The notes under the pieces: model-generated
What the model was told of the DNA's origin: nothing
The model's database searches: none
Seen by the model: the letters and a program-made list of their open reading frames with translations, nothing else
Shown: in pieces, positions 8,485-16,771 of the stretch
How the letters are laid out: each line of letters opens with the position of its first letter
Numbering within the stretch: the first letter of the stretch is position 1
Position numbers and translations under genes: made by a program
DNA from: Bacillaceae bacterium SAS-127
GTDB taxonomy: Bacteria > Bacillota > Bacilli > Bacillales > Domibacillaceae
DNA length: 47,351 nt
Direction of reading: 5' to 3'
Assembly (NCBI GenBank): GCA_002261155.1
Contig: NKXN01000001.1
Coordinates: forward strand, 1 to 47,351

Positions 8485-8501
8485 AACGTTAATACAACGT
8501 T
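8485..8501. promoter_or_regulatory. Candidate operator AACGTT-AATAC-AACGTT upstream of paaA
   Basis: This perfect element is both a direct and an inverted repeat because each arm is self-palindromic. It abuts TATATT (8501-8506), a plausible -10 for paaA. A bound repressor would block polymerase. It resembles the dyad in front of the permease unit. The gap of about 110 bases between ferredoxin and paaA also suggests an internal promoter. Confidence 0.45.
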
Positions 8502-8531
8502 ATATTAAACTACATGAAAGGGAGGTTCATC

Positions 8532-9488
8532 ATGAACAACTTAATTTGCGAAGAAACAGATCAAAAGCTGATGGGGGAATTCCTTCAACGCATTGAGGCT
8601 GGCGAGAAGATTGAAGCGGATGACTGGATGCCTGATGAATATCGGATAGCGTTGATAAAGCTCATTTCAATGCATGGAATCAGCGAAATTATGGGGGCTC
8701 TTCCGGAAAAAGAATGGGTACCAAAGGCACCGTCTCTTCGCCGCAAACTGGGCATTATGGCTAAAGTTCAAGATGAAATGGGGCACGGTCAACTTCTTCT
8801 AAGGGTAGCGGAAGATCTTTTGAAGCCCTATGGAAAAGACCGTGGTGATCTTATGACAGACCTATTTAATGGAGATTTAAAGTTTCATAATGTGTTTCAT
8901 ATGGAAACGAAAACATGGGGAGATGCTGGACTTATTGGCTGGCTCGTAGACGGGGCGGCGATCATTTCTCAAACGAATATGCTAGGGGCCTCATATGGAC
9001 CATATGCGAGAGCGCTGCAAAGAATATGTGCTGAGGAAGTTTTTCATGCGCAGCACGGTGAAGCGATTATTATGGCACTTGCAGAAGGAACTGATGAACA
9101 AAAGCAAATGGTGCAAGATGCATTAAATCGCTGGTGGCCAGCATTGCTTATGTTTTTCGGTCCTGCCAGTAGCGAAACAACAGGATCTAGCAAGCAAGAC
9201 ATCACGATCAAATACAAAATTCGCGTAAGTACTAATGAGGAGCTTAGGCAGCATTTTTTCACTAAATATGTCCCGAGAATTCTATCTTTAGGTTTAACAC
9301 TTCCGGATCCAACTATGTACTTTCATGAAGAACAACAGCGCTGGATCTATCAGCAGCCAGATTGGAATGAGTTTAAGGAAATTATCAATAATAGAGGTCC
9401 ACGTTCTCAAGAACGATTGAAGCTTCGCAAAGTTTCATATCAAAACAATGCATGGGTGCGAGAAGCACTTAGGGCAGTCGCAGATTAA
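8532..9488 (+). CDS. paaA: Phenylacetyl-CoA epoxidase catalytic subunit PaaA
   Basis: This is the di-iron oxygenase subunit that epoxidises the aromatic ring of phenylacetyl-CoA. Two carboxylate/histidine clusters are visible, KVQDEMGHGQ and CAEEVFHAQHG, spaced as in ferritin-like di-iron proteins. WWPALLMFFGP and the C-terminal LTLPDP and DWNEF segments are PaaA hallmarks. ATG 8532 is chosen because AAAGGGAGG stands just upstream. An in-frame ATG at 8514 would place the ribosome site inside the gene. PaaA works with PaaC as structural partner and PaaB as bridge. The usual length supports an intact gene. Confidence 0.95.
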   Translation: MNNLICEETDQKLMGEFLQRIEAGEKIEADDWMPDEYRIALIKLISMHGISEIMGALPEKEWVPKAPSLRRKLGIMAKVQDEMGHGQLLLRVAEDLLKPYGKDRGDLMTDLFNGDLKFHNVFHMETKTWGDAGLIGWLVDGAAIISQTNMLGASYGPYARALQRICAEEVFHAQHGEAIIMALAEGTDEQKQMVQDALNRWWPALLMFFGPASSETTGSSKQDITIKYKIRVSTNEELRQHFFTKYVPRILSLGLTLPDPTMYFHEEQQRWIYQQPDWNEFKEIINNRGPRSQERLKLRKVSYQNNAWVREALRAVAD

Positions 9489-9504
9489 AAAAGGGGGCAG
9501 AGTC

Positions 9505-9855
9505 ATGGAGAAGAAAAAATCATTCTATCAGGAGTTTGAAGTTTTTAGTAAACGAACTCCGACCTCTCCTTTTCAACATCAATTCAGCCTATTAGCCCCA
9601 AATGCTGATATGGCGATGATGATGGCACAGGAAAACTTTATGAGGAGAGAGCCTGTTGCGGATATTTGGGTCGTAAATAGATTGCATATTCACGGCTTGG
9701 CCCAGGAAGAGAAGAAAATATTAAATCGTCTAGATAATAAAGATTACCGGACGACAAAAGGCTATGGCTACTTAAAGAAAAAATGGCGGCATTATGAGCA
9801 ACAAATGTTAGATGAAAAGGAAATATTATCGTGGGCTGGAGGAGGTAAGAAATAA
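9505..9855 (+). CDS. paaB: Phenylacetyl-CoA epoxidase subunit PaaB
   Basis: This protein of 116 residues carries the conserved segments FEVFSKRTPTSPFQHQFSLL, APNADMAMMMAQENFMRRE and VADIWVVNR. PaaB has no catalytic centre. It bridges PaaAC units and may help electron delivery. ATG 9505 is preceded by AAAGGGGGC. Upstream in-frame codons overlap paaA and are rejected. The Bacillus form is somewhat longer than the E. coli protein of about 95 residues because of its KKKWRHYEQQ C-terminus. The stop overlaps the paaC start by one base. Confidence 0.93.
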   Translation: MEKKKSFYQEFEVFSKRTPTSPFQHQFSLLAPNADMAMMMAQENFMRREPVADIWVVNRLHIHGLAQEEKKILNRLDNKDYRTTKGYGYLKKKWRHYEQQMLDEKEILSWAGGGKK

Positions 9856-10664
9856 TGAGTCAAGACTTAGGAATTGTTAATTCTCAATACAATGAGGCTG
9901 TGATCCACCTGTTATTTCAACTTGCCGATGACGATTTTTTATACTCGTATCGCGCTTCTGAATGGCTTGGTCTAGCTCCCCATATTGAAGAAGATGTTGC
10001 CTCCTCTTCAATATGTCAGGATAGTATGGGGCATGCGGCTATGTATTATGAATTGCTCGAGAATATCGGCGCAGGAAAAGCGGATGATCTTGCTCATCTA
10101 CGCCCAGCAAACGAAAGAAAAAATAGTATATTAGTTGAACGGCCAAATGGAGAAGGTTTTTACATGAGCACACCTAAATATGATTGGGCCTATGCAGTTG
10201 TTAGAGGTTTTTTCTATACACAAGCAAAAAAAATAAAGATAGATTCTCTAAAAAGTAGTTCCTACATTCCCTTAGCAGAAGTATCTATGAAAGTAAGTAT
10301 GGAGTTGCACTATCATTTGCTTCATTGGAAAACTTGGTTTATTCAGTTATTAAGTTCAAGCAAAGAAGCCAGTGAAAGAATGATTGCGGCTATTGATCAA
10401 ACAATGAATGATTTTGGCGATATTTTCTCTTATGGAGCACACAAAGAAACATTTGTTGAGTTCAAATTAATTGAATCAGAACAAGTTCTTGCTAATAGAT
10501 GGACGGAACAGATGGCCTCTGTGCTAAAAACGGTCCATCTTGAAAAGTTAATGATACCAGCTCCTAGATTAAATGGAAGAAATGGCGTTCACACGAATGA
10601 TTTATCGGAAGCAATTGCTACATTGTCGGAAGTGTACCGAATGGATCTTACGGCCAGCTGGTAA
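9855..10664 (+). CDS. paaC: Phenylacetyl-CoA epoxidase subunit PaaC
   Basis: This ferritin-like structural partner of PaaA has 269 residues. Recognisable segments are DDDFLYSYRASEWLGLAPHI, CQDSMGHAAMYYELL and KVSMELHYHLLHWKTW, which match PaaC positions that in PaaA hold iron ligands. PaaC stabilises the catalytic subunit and does not itself bind iron. Its ATG shares a base with the paaB stop (TAATG), so translation is coupled. All three structural epoxidase subunits A, B and C are therefore present in order. Confidence 0.93.
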   Translation: MSQDLGIVNSQYNEAVIHLLFQLADDDFLYSYRASEWLGLAPHIEEDVASSSICQDSMGHAAMYYELLENIGAGKADDLAHLRPANERKNSILVERPNGEGFYMSTPKYDWAYAVVRGFFYTQAKKIKIDSLKSSSYIPLAEVSMKVSMELHYHLLHWKTWFIQLLSSSKEASERMIAAIDQTMNDFGDIFSYGAHKETFVEFKLIESEQVLANRWTEQMASVLKTVHLEKLMIPAPRLNGRNGVHTNDLSEAIATLSEVYRMDLTASW

Positions 10665-10691
10665 ATCACGCGACTCAGGGGAGTGAACATA

Positions 10692-11186
10692 ATGCAAACT
10701 GAATATTCGCTCAAAGATCAAGTGTTCCATGCACTTGATCAAGTAAAAGATCCAGAAATTGATACCGTGAGCATTATTGACCTCGGCATGGTAGAGGATA
10801 TATCAATAAGAAATGGAGAGGTCAGTGTTAGAATATTGCCGACATTTTTAGGGTGTCCGGCACTTGAAATAATTAAAAATAATATCAAAAACACTATTCA
10901 AGACATTCCAGAAGTCAATCATGTACTTGTTGATTTTATTTATCATCCTCCTTGGACGTCTGATCGCATTACTCAAAAAGGACGTTCAGGCTTAAAGAAA
11001 TTCGGTATAGCTCCGCCTCCAAAATTTTTAGAGGAAGATGGCTCTTTTCACGTGGATTGTCCTTACTGCAGTTCAACGTATGTCACTATGGAAAATATTT
11101 TTGGCCCAACAGCCTGCCGTAGCATTTTATACTGCAAAAGCTGTAAAAACCCGTTTGAAGCAATGAAACCAATATCAAATTTATGA
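10692..11186 (+). CDS. paaD: PaaD, metal-cluster assembly factor of the epoxidase
   Basis: The N-terminal DUF59/MIP18 domain (residues about 5-100) has VKDPEIDTVSIIDLGMVEDI. The C-terminal zinc-ribbon-like region has CPYCSSTYV and CKSCKNPF, with four cysteines plus one in TACR. PaaD is needed for maturation of the epoxidase in vivo, presumably iron centre assembly. ATG 10692 is used because AGGGGAG sits 8 bases upstream. The GTG nine bases earlier lies inside that site. It directly follows paaC in the operon. Confidence 0.93.
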   Translation: MQTEYSLKDQVFHALDQVKDPEIDTVSIIDLGMVEDISIRNGEVSVRILPTFLGCPALEIIKNNIKNTIQDIPEVNHVLVDFIYHPPWTSDRITQKGRSGLKKFGIAPPPKFLEEDGSFHVDCPYCSSTYVTMENIFGPTACRSILYCKSCKNPFEAMKPISNL

Positions 11187-11204
11187 TGAAATGAGGAGAA
11201 TTTT

Positions 11205-11507
11205 ATGACAAAATTAATCGCTCTTTATAAACATCCAGAAGATAAGGCAGCATTCGATGATCACTATTTTAATGTGCATGCACCAATCACTGCAAAAATT
11301 CCAGGCTTGCGTGAAATGAAGGTAACGAAATTCACAGCTACTCCAATGGGAGAAACAACACCTTATTATTTAATGTGTGAAATGGTTTATGACAGTCCAG
11401 AGGATTTAAAGAAAGGACTCCGATCTGAAGAAGGTAAAGCATCTGGAAAAGACTTAATGAGCTTTGCCGGAAATCTTGTTACGTTAGTCATCGGTGAGGA
11501 TGAATAA
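11205..11507 (+). CDS. EthD-family protein
   Basis: This is a 100-residue ferredoxin-fold protein of the EthD family. The signatures are LIALYKHPEDKAAFDDHYF, HAPITAKIPGL and the C-terminal DLMSFAGN. Family members include small dimeric proteins of uncertain catalysis found in degradation clusters. It is embedded in the operon between paaD and paaF, with its stop overlapping the next start by one base (TAATG). It therefore probably serves phenylacetate catabolism, perhaps handling a reactive epoxide or oxepin intermediate. That role is conjecture. Confidence 0.85.
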   Translation: MTKLIALYKHPEDKAAFDDHYFNVHAPITAKIPGLREMKVTKFTATPMGETTPYYLMCEMVYDSPEDLKKGLRSEEGKASGKDLMSFAGNLVTLVIGEDE

Positions 11508-12283
11508 TGGCAGCATTTGAATTTATTCACACTTCTTTAAAGGAAGGAATAGGTCTGATAGAACTTAATAGACCGGATAAATACAACTCGCTGAATAGAA
11601 AAATGGTTCGTGAAATCGTTGAAGCTATGGAGATGTTTGATCGAGATGAACAAGCGCGAGTCATTTTGCTGACTGGTAGAGGCAAGTCATTTTCTGCAGG
11701 AGCAGACATTGATGAAATGGCTTTCGATGATGCGATTAAATTGGAACTTTTAAACCAGTTTGCGGATTGGGATCGTCTTGCTTTAATCAAAAAGCCAATC
11801 ATTGGTGCAGTCAAAGGGTTTGCATTCGGTGGTGGTTTCGAACTTGCTCTTATTTGCGACATGATTATCGCTACAGAAGGCACAGAATTTTGTTTCCCTG
11901 AAGTGAATCTTAGCGTTATGCCGGGAGCAGGTGGAACACAACGATTAACAAAAATTGTTGGCCGAACAAAAGCGCTGGAATGGCTATGGACAGGAAAGCG
12001 TATTACAGCTCAATCAGCGCTTGATTTCGGACTGATTAATCTCATTGTGCCGCCTGAGCTATTAATAGAGGAATCTATGAAAATAGCTACTAATATAGCG
12101 AACCAGCCGCCAATTTCTATACGCTTAATTAAAGATGCAGTGAACAAAGCAGTGGATTATTCGCTGTATGAAGGAATGCAGTATGAACGAAAGAACTTCT
12201 ATCTGTTATTTGCATCAGAAGATCAAAAAGAAGGCATGCGTGCATTTGTTGAAAAACGTAAGCCTGAATTCAGAGGGAGATAA
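11507..12283 (+). CDS. paaF: Enoyl-CoA hydratase, PaaF-like
   Basis: This crotonase has 258 residues. Both catalytic glutamates of hydratases are present, E112 in GGGFELAL and E132 in FPEVNLSVMPGAGGTQRL. The oxyanion-hole segment SAGADI is also visible. PaaF hydrates 2,3-dehydroadipyl-CoA to 3-hydroxyadipyl-CoA late in the pathway. A second crotonase with both glutamates lies at 16772, so which one is PaaF is inferred from order. It is translationally coupled to the EthD gene and starts two bases before paaG. Confidence 0.85.
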   Translation: MAAFEFIHTSLKEGIGLIELNRPDKYNSLNRKMVREIVEAMEMFDRDEQARVILLTGRGKSFSAGADIDEMAFDDAIKLELLNQFADWDRLALIKKPIIGAVKGFAFGGGFELALICDMIIATEGTEFCFPEVNLSVMPGAGGTQRLTKIVGRTKALEWLWTGKRITAQSALDFGLINLIVPPELLIEESMKIATNIANQPPISIRLIKDAVNKAVDYSLYEGMQYERKNFYLLFASEDQKEGMRAFVEKRKPEFRGR

Positions 12284-12285
12284 CA

Positions 12286-13059
12286 ATGTTCGAGACTATT
12301 CAATATTCCGTTGATAACGGCATTGCGACGATCAAACTCGATCGTCCCGCTTCACTAAACGCATTTGTTGCCAGAATGAACACAGACATTCAAAAAGCTG
12401 TGAAAAACGCAGAGCAATCGCCAGATGTTCGCTGTATTGTTATCACAGGAAACGGTCGGGCTTTCTGCTCCGGACAGGATCTATCAGAAGTAAATAATCA
12501 AATGGATCATGGGAATGTCCTCAGAAATCATTACGGACCTATGGTGAGAAGAATTCAGCAATGTGAAAAACCGATAATTGCTGCTGTTAACGGTGTTGCA
12601 GCAGGTGCCGGGTTTAGTCTAGCTCTTCTGTGTGATTTCCGTTTAATGTCGGAGCGCTCTAGTTTGATCAATGCTTTTATTCATGTTGGTTTAATTCCAG
12701 ACTCAGGGAATCTTTATCTGTTAAAAAAGATGGTGGGAGAGGCAAAAGCATTGGAATTATCAGTTCTTGGCGAGAAAGTTACGGCAGAGCAAGCTTTAAA
12801 CTTAGGGCTGGCAACAAAAGTTATCCCGACAGAGGAGTGGGAAGAAGCAGTAGATCAGTTCGCTCGATATATTGCGAATCTTCCGATAAAAGCAGTTGGA
12901 TTAATAAAGCGTACATTAAAATCAGCAGACTCTTTAGCTTTTATTGAATTTCTGGAGTACGAAGCTAAATCGCAAAGAATTGCGGGTTTAACAGCTGATC
13001 ATCGAGAAGGCGTTCATGCATTTGTGAATAAAAGAAAACCTATTTTTTCAGGAAAATAA
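12286..13059 (+). CDS. paaG: 1,2-epoxyphenylacetyl-CoA isomerase, PaaG-like
   Basis: PaaG converts ring-1,2-epoxyphenylacetyl-CoA to the seven-membered oxepin-CoA and also shifts double bonds later. This 257-residue crotonase lacks both hydratase glutamates (GAGFSLAL and INAFIHVGL occupy those places). It has an aspartate at D139 in GLIPDSGN, the catalytic feature of PaaG-type isomerases. The oxyanion-hole segment CSGQDLSE is intact. It lies two bases after paaF, in operon order with the epoxidase genes. Confidence in the isomerase role is good. Confidence 0.88.
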   Translation: MFETIQYSVDNGIATIKLDRPASLNAFVARMNTDIQKAVKNAEQSPDVRCIVITGNGRAFCSGQDLSEVNNQMDHGNVLRNHYGPMVRRIQQCEKPIIAAVNGVAAGAGFSLALLCDFRLMSERSSLINAFIHVGLIPDSGNLYLLKKMVGEAKALELSVLGEKVTAEQALNLGLATKVIPTEEWEEAVDQFARYIANLPIKAVGLIKRTLKSADSLAFIEFLEYEAKSQRIAGLTADHREGVHAFVNKRKPIFSGK

Positions 13060-13075
13060 AAGGAGTGGAAAAAAT

Positions 13076-14590
13076 ATGTCAATCCAACAAACTACACTTG
13101 AAGCAACTGCATTAAAGCGTGAGTTCTATCATCTTATTATCAATGGTGAAAAAGCAGAAAGTTCCTCGGGCCAAACATTCGCAACAATAAATCCCGCTAC
13201 TGGCCAAATCGTTGCAAAAGTGGCTAAGGCAACGAAAGAGGATGCAGAAAAGGCCGTACTTGCCGCAAGAGAAGCGTTCGATCATGGGAAATGGCGCAAA
13301 TATCCACTTAATCGTCGGGCGCAAGTATTAAATAAAATCGCTTCAATTATGCGTTCGCGTTTTAACGAAATTGTAGAGCTGGAAATTTTGGACACAGGGA
13401 AATCACTTCACGCGGCACAAGGGCAAGTAATGCAGGCGATTGAAGACTTTGAGTTTTATGCAGGTGCCGTCGTAGGTCATCGCGGCACTGTCAATAACGT
13501 GCCAGGACAATTCCACAATTATACGGAAAAAGAAGCCGTTGGCGTTTGCGCGCAAATCATCCCTTGGAATTATCCTCTCATGATGGCTGCTTGGAAAATA
13601 GCTCCTGCCATTGTTGTTGGATGTTCTGTAGTAGTAAAGCCAGCGAGTTTAACACCGTTGACGGCCATCATACTCGGAGAAATTTGTCTAGAGGCAGGAG
13701 TGCCAGCGGGTGTTGTCAATATTATCCCTGGTTCTGGATCTGAGGTGGGCAATCACTTAGTAGAACATCCAAAAGTTGATAAAGTCGCATTCACTGGATC
13801 AACACCGATCGGAAAAGACATTATGGGGAAAGCTTCTGAAACACTGAAGCGCGTTACATTAGAGCTTGGAGGGAAATCTCCTAATCTAGTATTTGAAGAT
13901 GCAGACATCGATGCAGCCGTTGACGGTTCGTTATTCGGGATTTTTTATAACACTGGTCAATCGTGTGAAGCTCGTTCCCGCCTTTATGTACACGAAGATA
14001 TTTACGATGAGTTTGTAAATAAATTCGTTGAGAAGACAAAAAAATTGAAGCTTGGCGATCCATTTGATAAGTCCACGCATGTCGGTTCAATTATTGACCA
14101 GCATCAATTGGATGTGATCGACAGTTACGTAAAATCGGCCATTGAAGACGGGGCTGATATTTTAACAGGCGGAAAACCTGCAGTAGTTGATGGATTGGAA
14201 GGTGGTTTCTGGTATGAACCGACTGTGATCGCCAATGTGAACCACGAGATGAAGGCTGTAAAAGAAGAAATCTTTGGTCCAGTTGTTGTCATCATGAAGT
14301 TTAAAGATGAAAAAGAAGCTATTCAGCTAGCTAATGATACGGAATATGGGTTAGGTTCGGCTATTTGGTCAAAGGATGGAGCAAGAGCCACTCGAGTCGC
14401 TAATCAAATTCAAGCAGGGATCGTTATGATCAATTGCCCGTTCTCCGCATTTCCAGGTACGCCGTTTGGGGGATATAAGCAGTCTGGATTTGGCCGGGAA
14501 TTATGTATTGAGACACTTGACTTATATACTGAAACGAAAAGCATTCTATCTTACTATGGAAGCCGTCCTTTGAATCCTTTTGGAATTTAA
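13076..14590 (+). CDS. Aldehyde dehydrogenase, PaaZ-dehydrogenase equivalent
   Basis: This is an NAD(P)-dependent aldehyde dehydrogenase of 504 residues. The catalytic Cys is C297 in TGQSCEAR, the general-base Glu is E263 in LELGGKSP, and the cofactor loop is FTGSTPIG. In this context it should oxidise 3-oxo-5,6-dehydrosuberyl-CoA semialdehyde. It may alternatively oxidise phenylacetaldehyde to feed the pathway. E. coli PaaZ has a second MaoC-type hydratase domain that opens the oxepin ring. No such domain is attached here, and none is encoded nearby. Ring opening is therefore unassigned. Confidence 0.85.
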   Translation: MSIQQTTLEATALKREFYHLIINGEKAESSSGQTFATINPATGQIVAKVAKATKEDAEKAVLAAREAFDHGKWRKYPLNRRAQVLNKIASIMRSRFNEIVELEILDTGKSLHAAQGQVMQAIEDFEFYAGAVVGHRGTVNNVPGQFHNYTEKEAVGVCAQIIPWNYPLMMAAWKIAPAIVVGCSVVVKPASLTPLTAIILGEICLEAGVPAGVVNIIPGSGSEVGNHLVEHPKVDKVAFTGSTPIGKDIMGKASETLKRVTLELGGKSPNLVFEDADIDAAVDGSLFGIFYNTGQSCEARSRLYVHEDIYDEFVNKFVEKTKKLKLGDPFDKSTHVGSIIDQHQLDVIDSYVKSAIEDGADILTGGKPAVVDGLEGGFWYEPTVIANVNHEMKAVKEEIFGPVVVIMKFKDEKEAIQLANDTEYGLGSAIWSKDGARATRVANQIQAGIVMINCPFSAFPGTPFGGYKQSGFGRELCIETLDLYTETKSILSYYGSRPLNPFGI

Positions 14591-14599
14591 AAAATTATC

Positions 14600-14627
14600 G
14601 TACGAATGAGTAATCGCTCATTCGTAC
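14600..14627 (+). other. Perfect 11-bp hairpin between aldehyde dehydrogenase and paaH
   Basis: GTACGAATGAG / CTCATTCGTAC flank a six-base loop. The T-rich tail (TTCTTTATA) is weak for a terminator. It may attenuate or stabilise the mRNA, or act as a DNA operator for a TetR-type regulator. The GAATGA/TCATTC arms recall FadR-type sites, but the spacing differs. Confidence 0.6.
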
Positions 14628-14651
14628 TTCTTTATACAGGGAGGAGAAAAA

Positions 14652-15521
14652 ATGAAAAATATCACGGTGATTGGCTCCGGAGTGATGGGGCGTGGAATTG
14701 CTTATGTCAGTGCAGTTGGAGGATACAACATCACAGTAGTAGACATCAACGAAACAGCTTTAAAAAGCGCTGAGAGTGAACTGAGTATCATTTTTGAAAA
14801 AGGTGTGTCAAAGGGGAAAATCACGAATGAAGAAGCCATTCAGGCAAAGGAAAATCTTCATTTTTCAAATGAAATGGCCGCTTCTGTTTCTTCATCCGAT
14901 TTGATTATAGAAGCAGTGACCGAAAAAACGGAAATAAAAAGACAAGTATTTGAAAGCCTTGAACAGCACGCACCTGCCCACTGCATTTTCGCAACGAATA
15001 CATCAACGATGAGTCCGACTGAAATTGCATCTTTTACTAAACGACCAGAGAAAACTATTGCGATGCACTTTTTTAATCCGGTACCTAAAATGCCGCTTGT
15101 GGAAATTATTCGCGGCTTGGAAACAAGCGATGAAACGGCAGATGCCGTTCGTGAGGCTGCAAAAAAGATGGGAAAAGAAACTGTTGTTATTAATGAATTC
15201 CCGGGATTCGTTACTAGCAGAATTAGCGCTCTTGTTGGCAACGAGGCGTTCTATATGCTTCAAGAGGGGTTAGGGACACCAGAAGAAATTGATAAAGCAA
15301 TCAAGCTAGGTCTTAACTATCCGATGGGACCGTTTGAGCTAGTGGATTTGGTGGGATTGGATGCTCGATTAAATAATTTGAATTATTTACATGAGAAACT
15401 TGGTGAAAAATACCGTCCTGCTCCTTTGCTTGAACAATATGTAAAAGCCGGACGACTTGGACGTAAAACCGGCAGAGGGGTATATGATTATACAACAGAG
15501 AAAGAACTGGTGAAAAAATGA
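14652..15521 (+). CDS. paaH: 3-hydroxyacyl-CoA dehydrogenase, PaaH-like
   Basis: This NAD-dependent enzyme oxidises 3-hydroxyadipyl-CoA to 3-oxoadipyl-CoA. The Rossmann motif GSGVMGRG is at about residues 8-15. The conserved ATNTSTMSPTEIA and MHFFNPVPKMPLVEII segments carry the catalytic region, with NYPMGPFELVDLVGLD in the C-terminal domain. At 289 residues it is the short, single-unit Hbd-like form rather than the about 475-residue E. coli PaaH. A GGGAGGAG ribosome site precedes it. Its stop overlaps the paaJ start by four bases (ATGA). Confidence 0.9.
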   Translation: MKNITVIGSGVMGRGIAYVSAVGGYNITVVDINETALKSAESELSIIFEKGVSKGKITNEEAIQAKENLHFSNEMAASVSSSDLIIEAVTEKTEIKRQVFESLEQHAPAHCIFATNTSTMSPTEIASFTKRPEKTIAMHFFNPVPKMPLVEIIRGLETSDETADAVREAAKKMGKETVVINEFPGFVTSRISALVGNEAFYMLQEGLGTPEEIDKAIKLGLNYPMGPFELVDLVGLDARLNNLNYLHEKLGEKYRPAPLLEQYVKAGRLGRKTGRGVYDYTTEKELVKK

Positions 15522-16720
15522 GAGAAGTAGTGATAGTCGATGCCGTTAGAACACCTATAGGGCGATATAAAGGGACATTAAAAAGTATTCGTCCAGATGA
15601 TCTTGGAGCTATCGTTATTAAAGCTTTACTAGAAAGAAATCCTAGACTCCCTTTAGACCAAATTGAAGATGTTGTATTAGGAAATGCGAATCAGGCAGGT
15701 GAAGATAATCGGAATGTTGCTAGAATGTCCGCGCTTTTATCTGGACTTCCGGTTGACATTGGAGGTACGACAATTAACCGTTTATGCGGATCGGGTCTTG
15801 ATGCCGTTATGTATGCCGCTCGTTCAATTGCGATCGGTGAAGGAGAGATCTTTATTGCAGGTGGCACTGAAAGCATGACAAGGGCTCCTTATGTTATGGC
15901 TAAGCCGGAAAGCGATTTTCCTCGCGGTTCAATGGAATTGCAGGATACAACGATCGGGTGGCGATTTACCAATAAAAAATTAAAAGAAATGTACGGAACG
16001 GATACGATGCCGCAGACGGCTGAAAATGTGGCCAGGCGCTTCACGATATCACGTGAAGACCAAGATAAATTTGCGCTGCAAAGTCAACAAAAAGTGAAAA
16101 AGGCCATGGAATTGAATCGATTTGCAGAAGAAATTGTCCCTGTCCGCTTTAAAGACCGGAAAGGTAATGAGGTGGTTGTTGATCAAGATGAACATCCTCG
16201 TCTAGATTCAAGCTTAGAAAAACTCGCTAATCTACGACCGATTTTTGATGGAGGTACCGTAACAGCAGGAAATGCCTCTGGAGTGAATGATGGTGCATCA
16301 GCTTTGTTATTGATGAGTGCAGATAAAGCGAAAGAACTTGGGGTGAAGCCTTTAGCTAGGTATGTCACTGGAGCGATAGCAGGGGTTGAACCGGCGGTGA
16401 TGGGACTTGGTCCGATCTATGCGACTCGTAAAGCGTTGAATCGAGCAAATATCTCAGTAGAAGATTTAGGGTTAATTGAGCTGAATGAAGCCTTTGCGTC
16501 TCAAGCTCTCGAATGCATTCGCCAGTTGGAACTAGATCAAGATAAAGTAAATGTGAACGGTGGAGCAATCGCGCTTGGACACCCTCTTGGAGCAAGCGGC
16601 GCACGCATTTTGACGACACTTCTTTATGAAATGAAAAAGCAAGAGGCCCAGTACGGTTTAGCAACGATGTGTGTCGGAGTGGGCCAAGGAATTGCGGCTA
16701 TTGTAGAAAACATTGAATAA
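15518..16720 (+). CDS. paaJ: Thiolase, PaaJ-like (3-oxoadipyl-CoA thiolase)
   Basis: PaaJ cleaves 3-oxo-5,6-dehydrosuberyl-CoA and 3-oxoadipyl-CoA, releasing acetyl-CoA and finally succinyl-CoA. The 400-residue sequence has the acyl-accepting Cys90 in [21 protein letters not shown], the histidine motif [16 protein letters not shown], and the second cysteine in CVGVGQGI. It is translationally coupled to paaH. The substrate is taken from context, because degradative thiolases of several chain lengths look alike. Confidence 0.9.
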   Translation: MREVVIVDAVRTPIGRYKGTLKSIRPDDLGAIVIKALLERNPRLPLDQIEDVVLGNANQAGEDNRNVARMSALLSGLPVDIGGTTINRLCGSGLDAVMYAARSIAIGEGEIFIAGGTESMTRAPYVMAKPESDFPRGSMELQDTTIGWRFTNKKLKEMYGTDTMPQTAENVARRFTISREDQDKFALQSQQKVKKAMELNRFAEEIVPVRFKDRKGNEVVVDQDEHPRLDSSLEKLANLRPIFDGGTVTAGNASGVNDGASALLLMSADKAKELGVKPLARYVTGAIAGVEPAVMGLGPIYATRKALNRANISVEDLGLIELNEAFASQALECIRQLELDQDKVNVNGGAIALGHPLGASGARILTTLLYEMKKQEAQYGLATMCVGVGQGIAAIVENIE

Positions 16721-16730
16721 TAAAAAAACA

Positions 16731-16754
16731 AGCCCTTATGCACAAATAAGGGCT
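16731..16754 (-). terminator. Intercistronic hairpin, terminator-like on the minus strand
   Basis: AGCCCTTAT / ATAAGGGCT with a six-base loop is followed, when read on the minus strand, by TGTTTTTTTATT. Read forward it has no T run and sits directly before the GGAGG of the next gene. It may stop antisense transcription, or act as an RNA stability or attenuation element in the operon. Confidence 0.5.
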
Positions 16755-16771
16755 ATCGGAGGCAAATAAAA

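Noticed and set aside
13076-14590. Complete bifunctional PaaZ
   Set aside because: The ORF is a normal 504-residue aldehyde dehydrogenase and ends without a MaoC domain; no MaoC sequence follows in any frame.
15003-15263. Minus-strand ORFs across paaH and paaJ
   Set aside because: They mirror the coding frames of clearly recognised enzymes and show no independent start signals.
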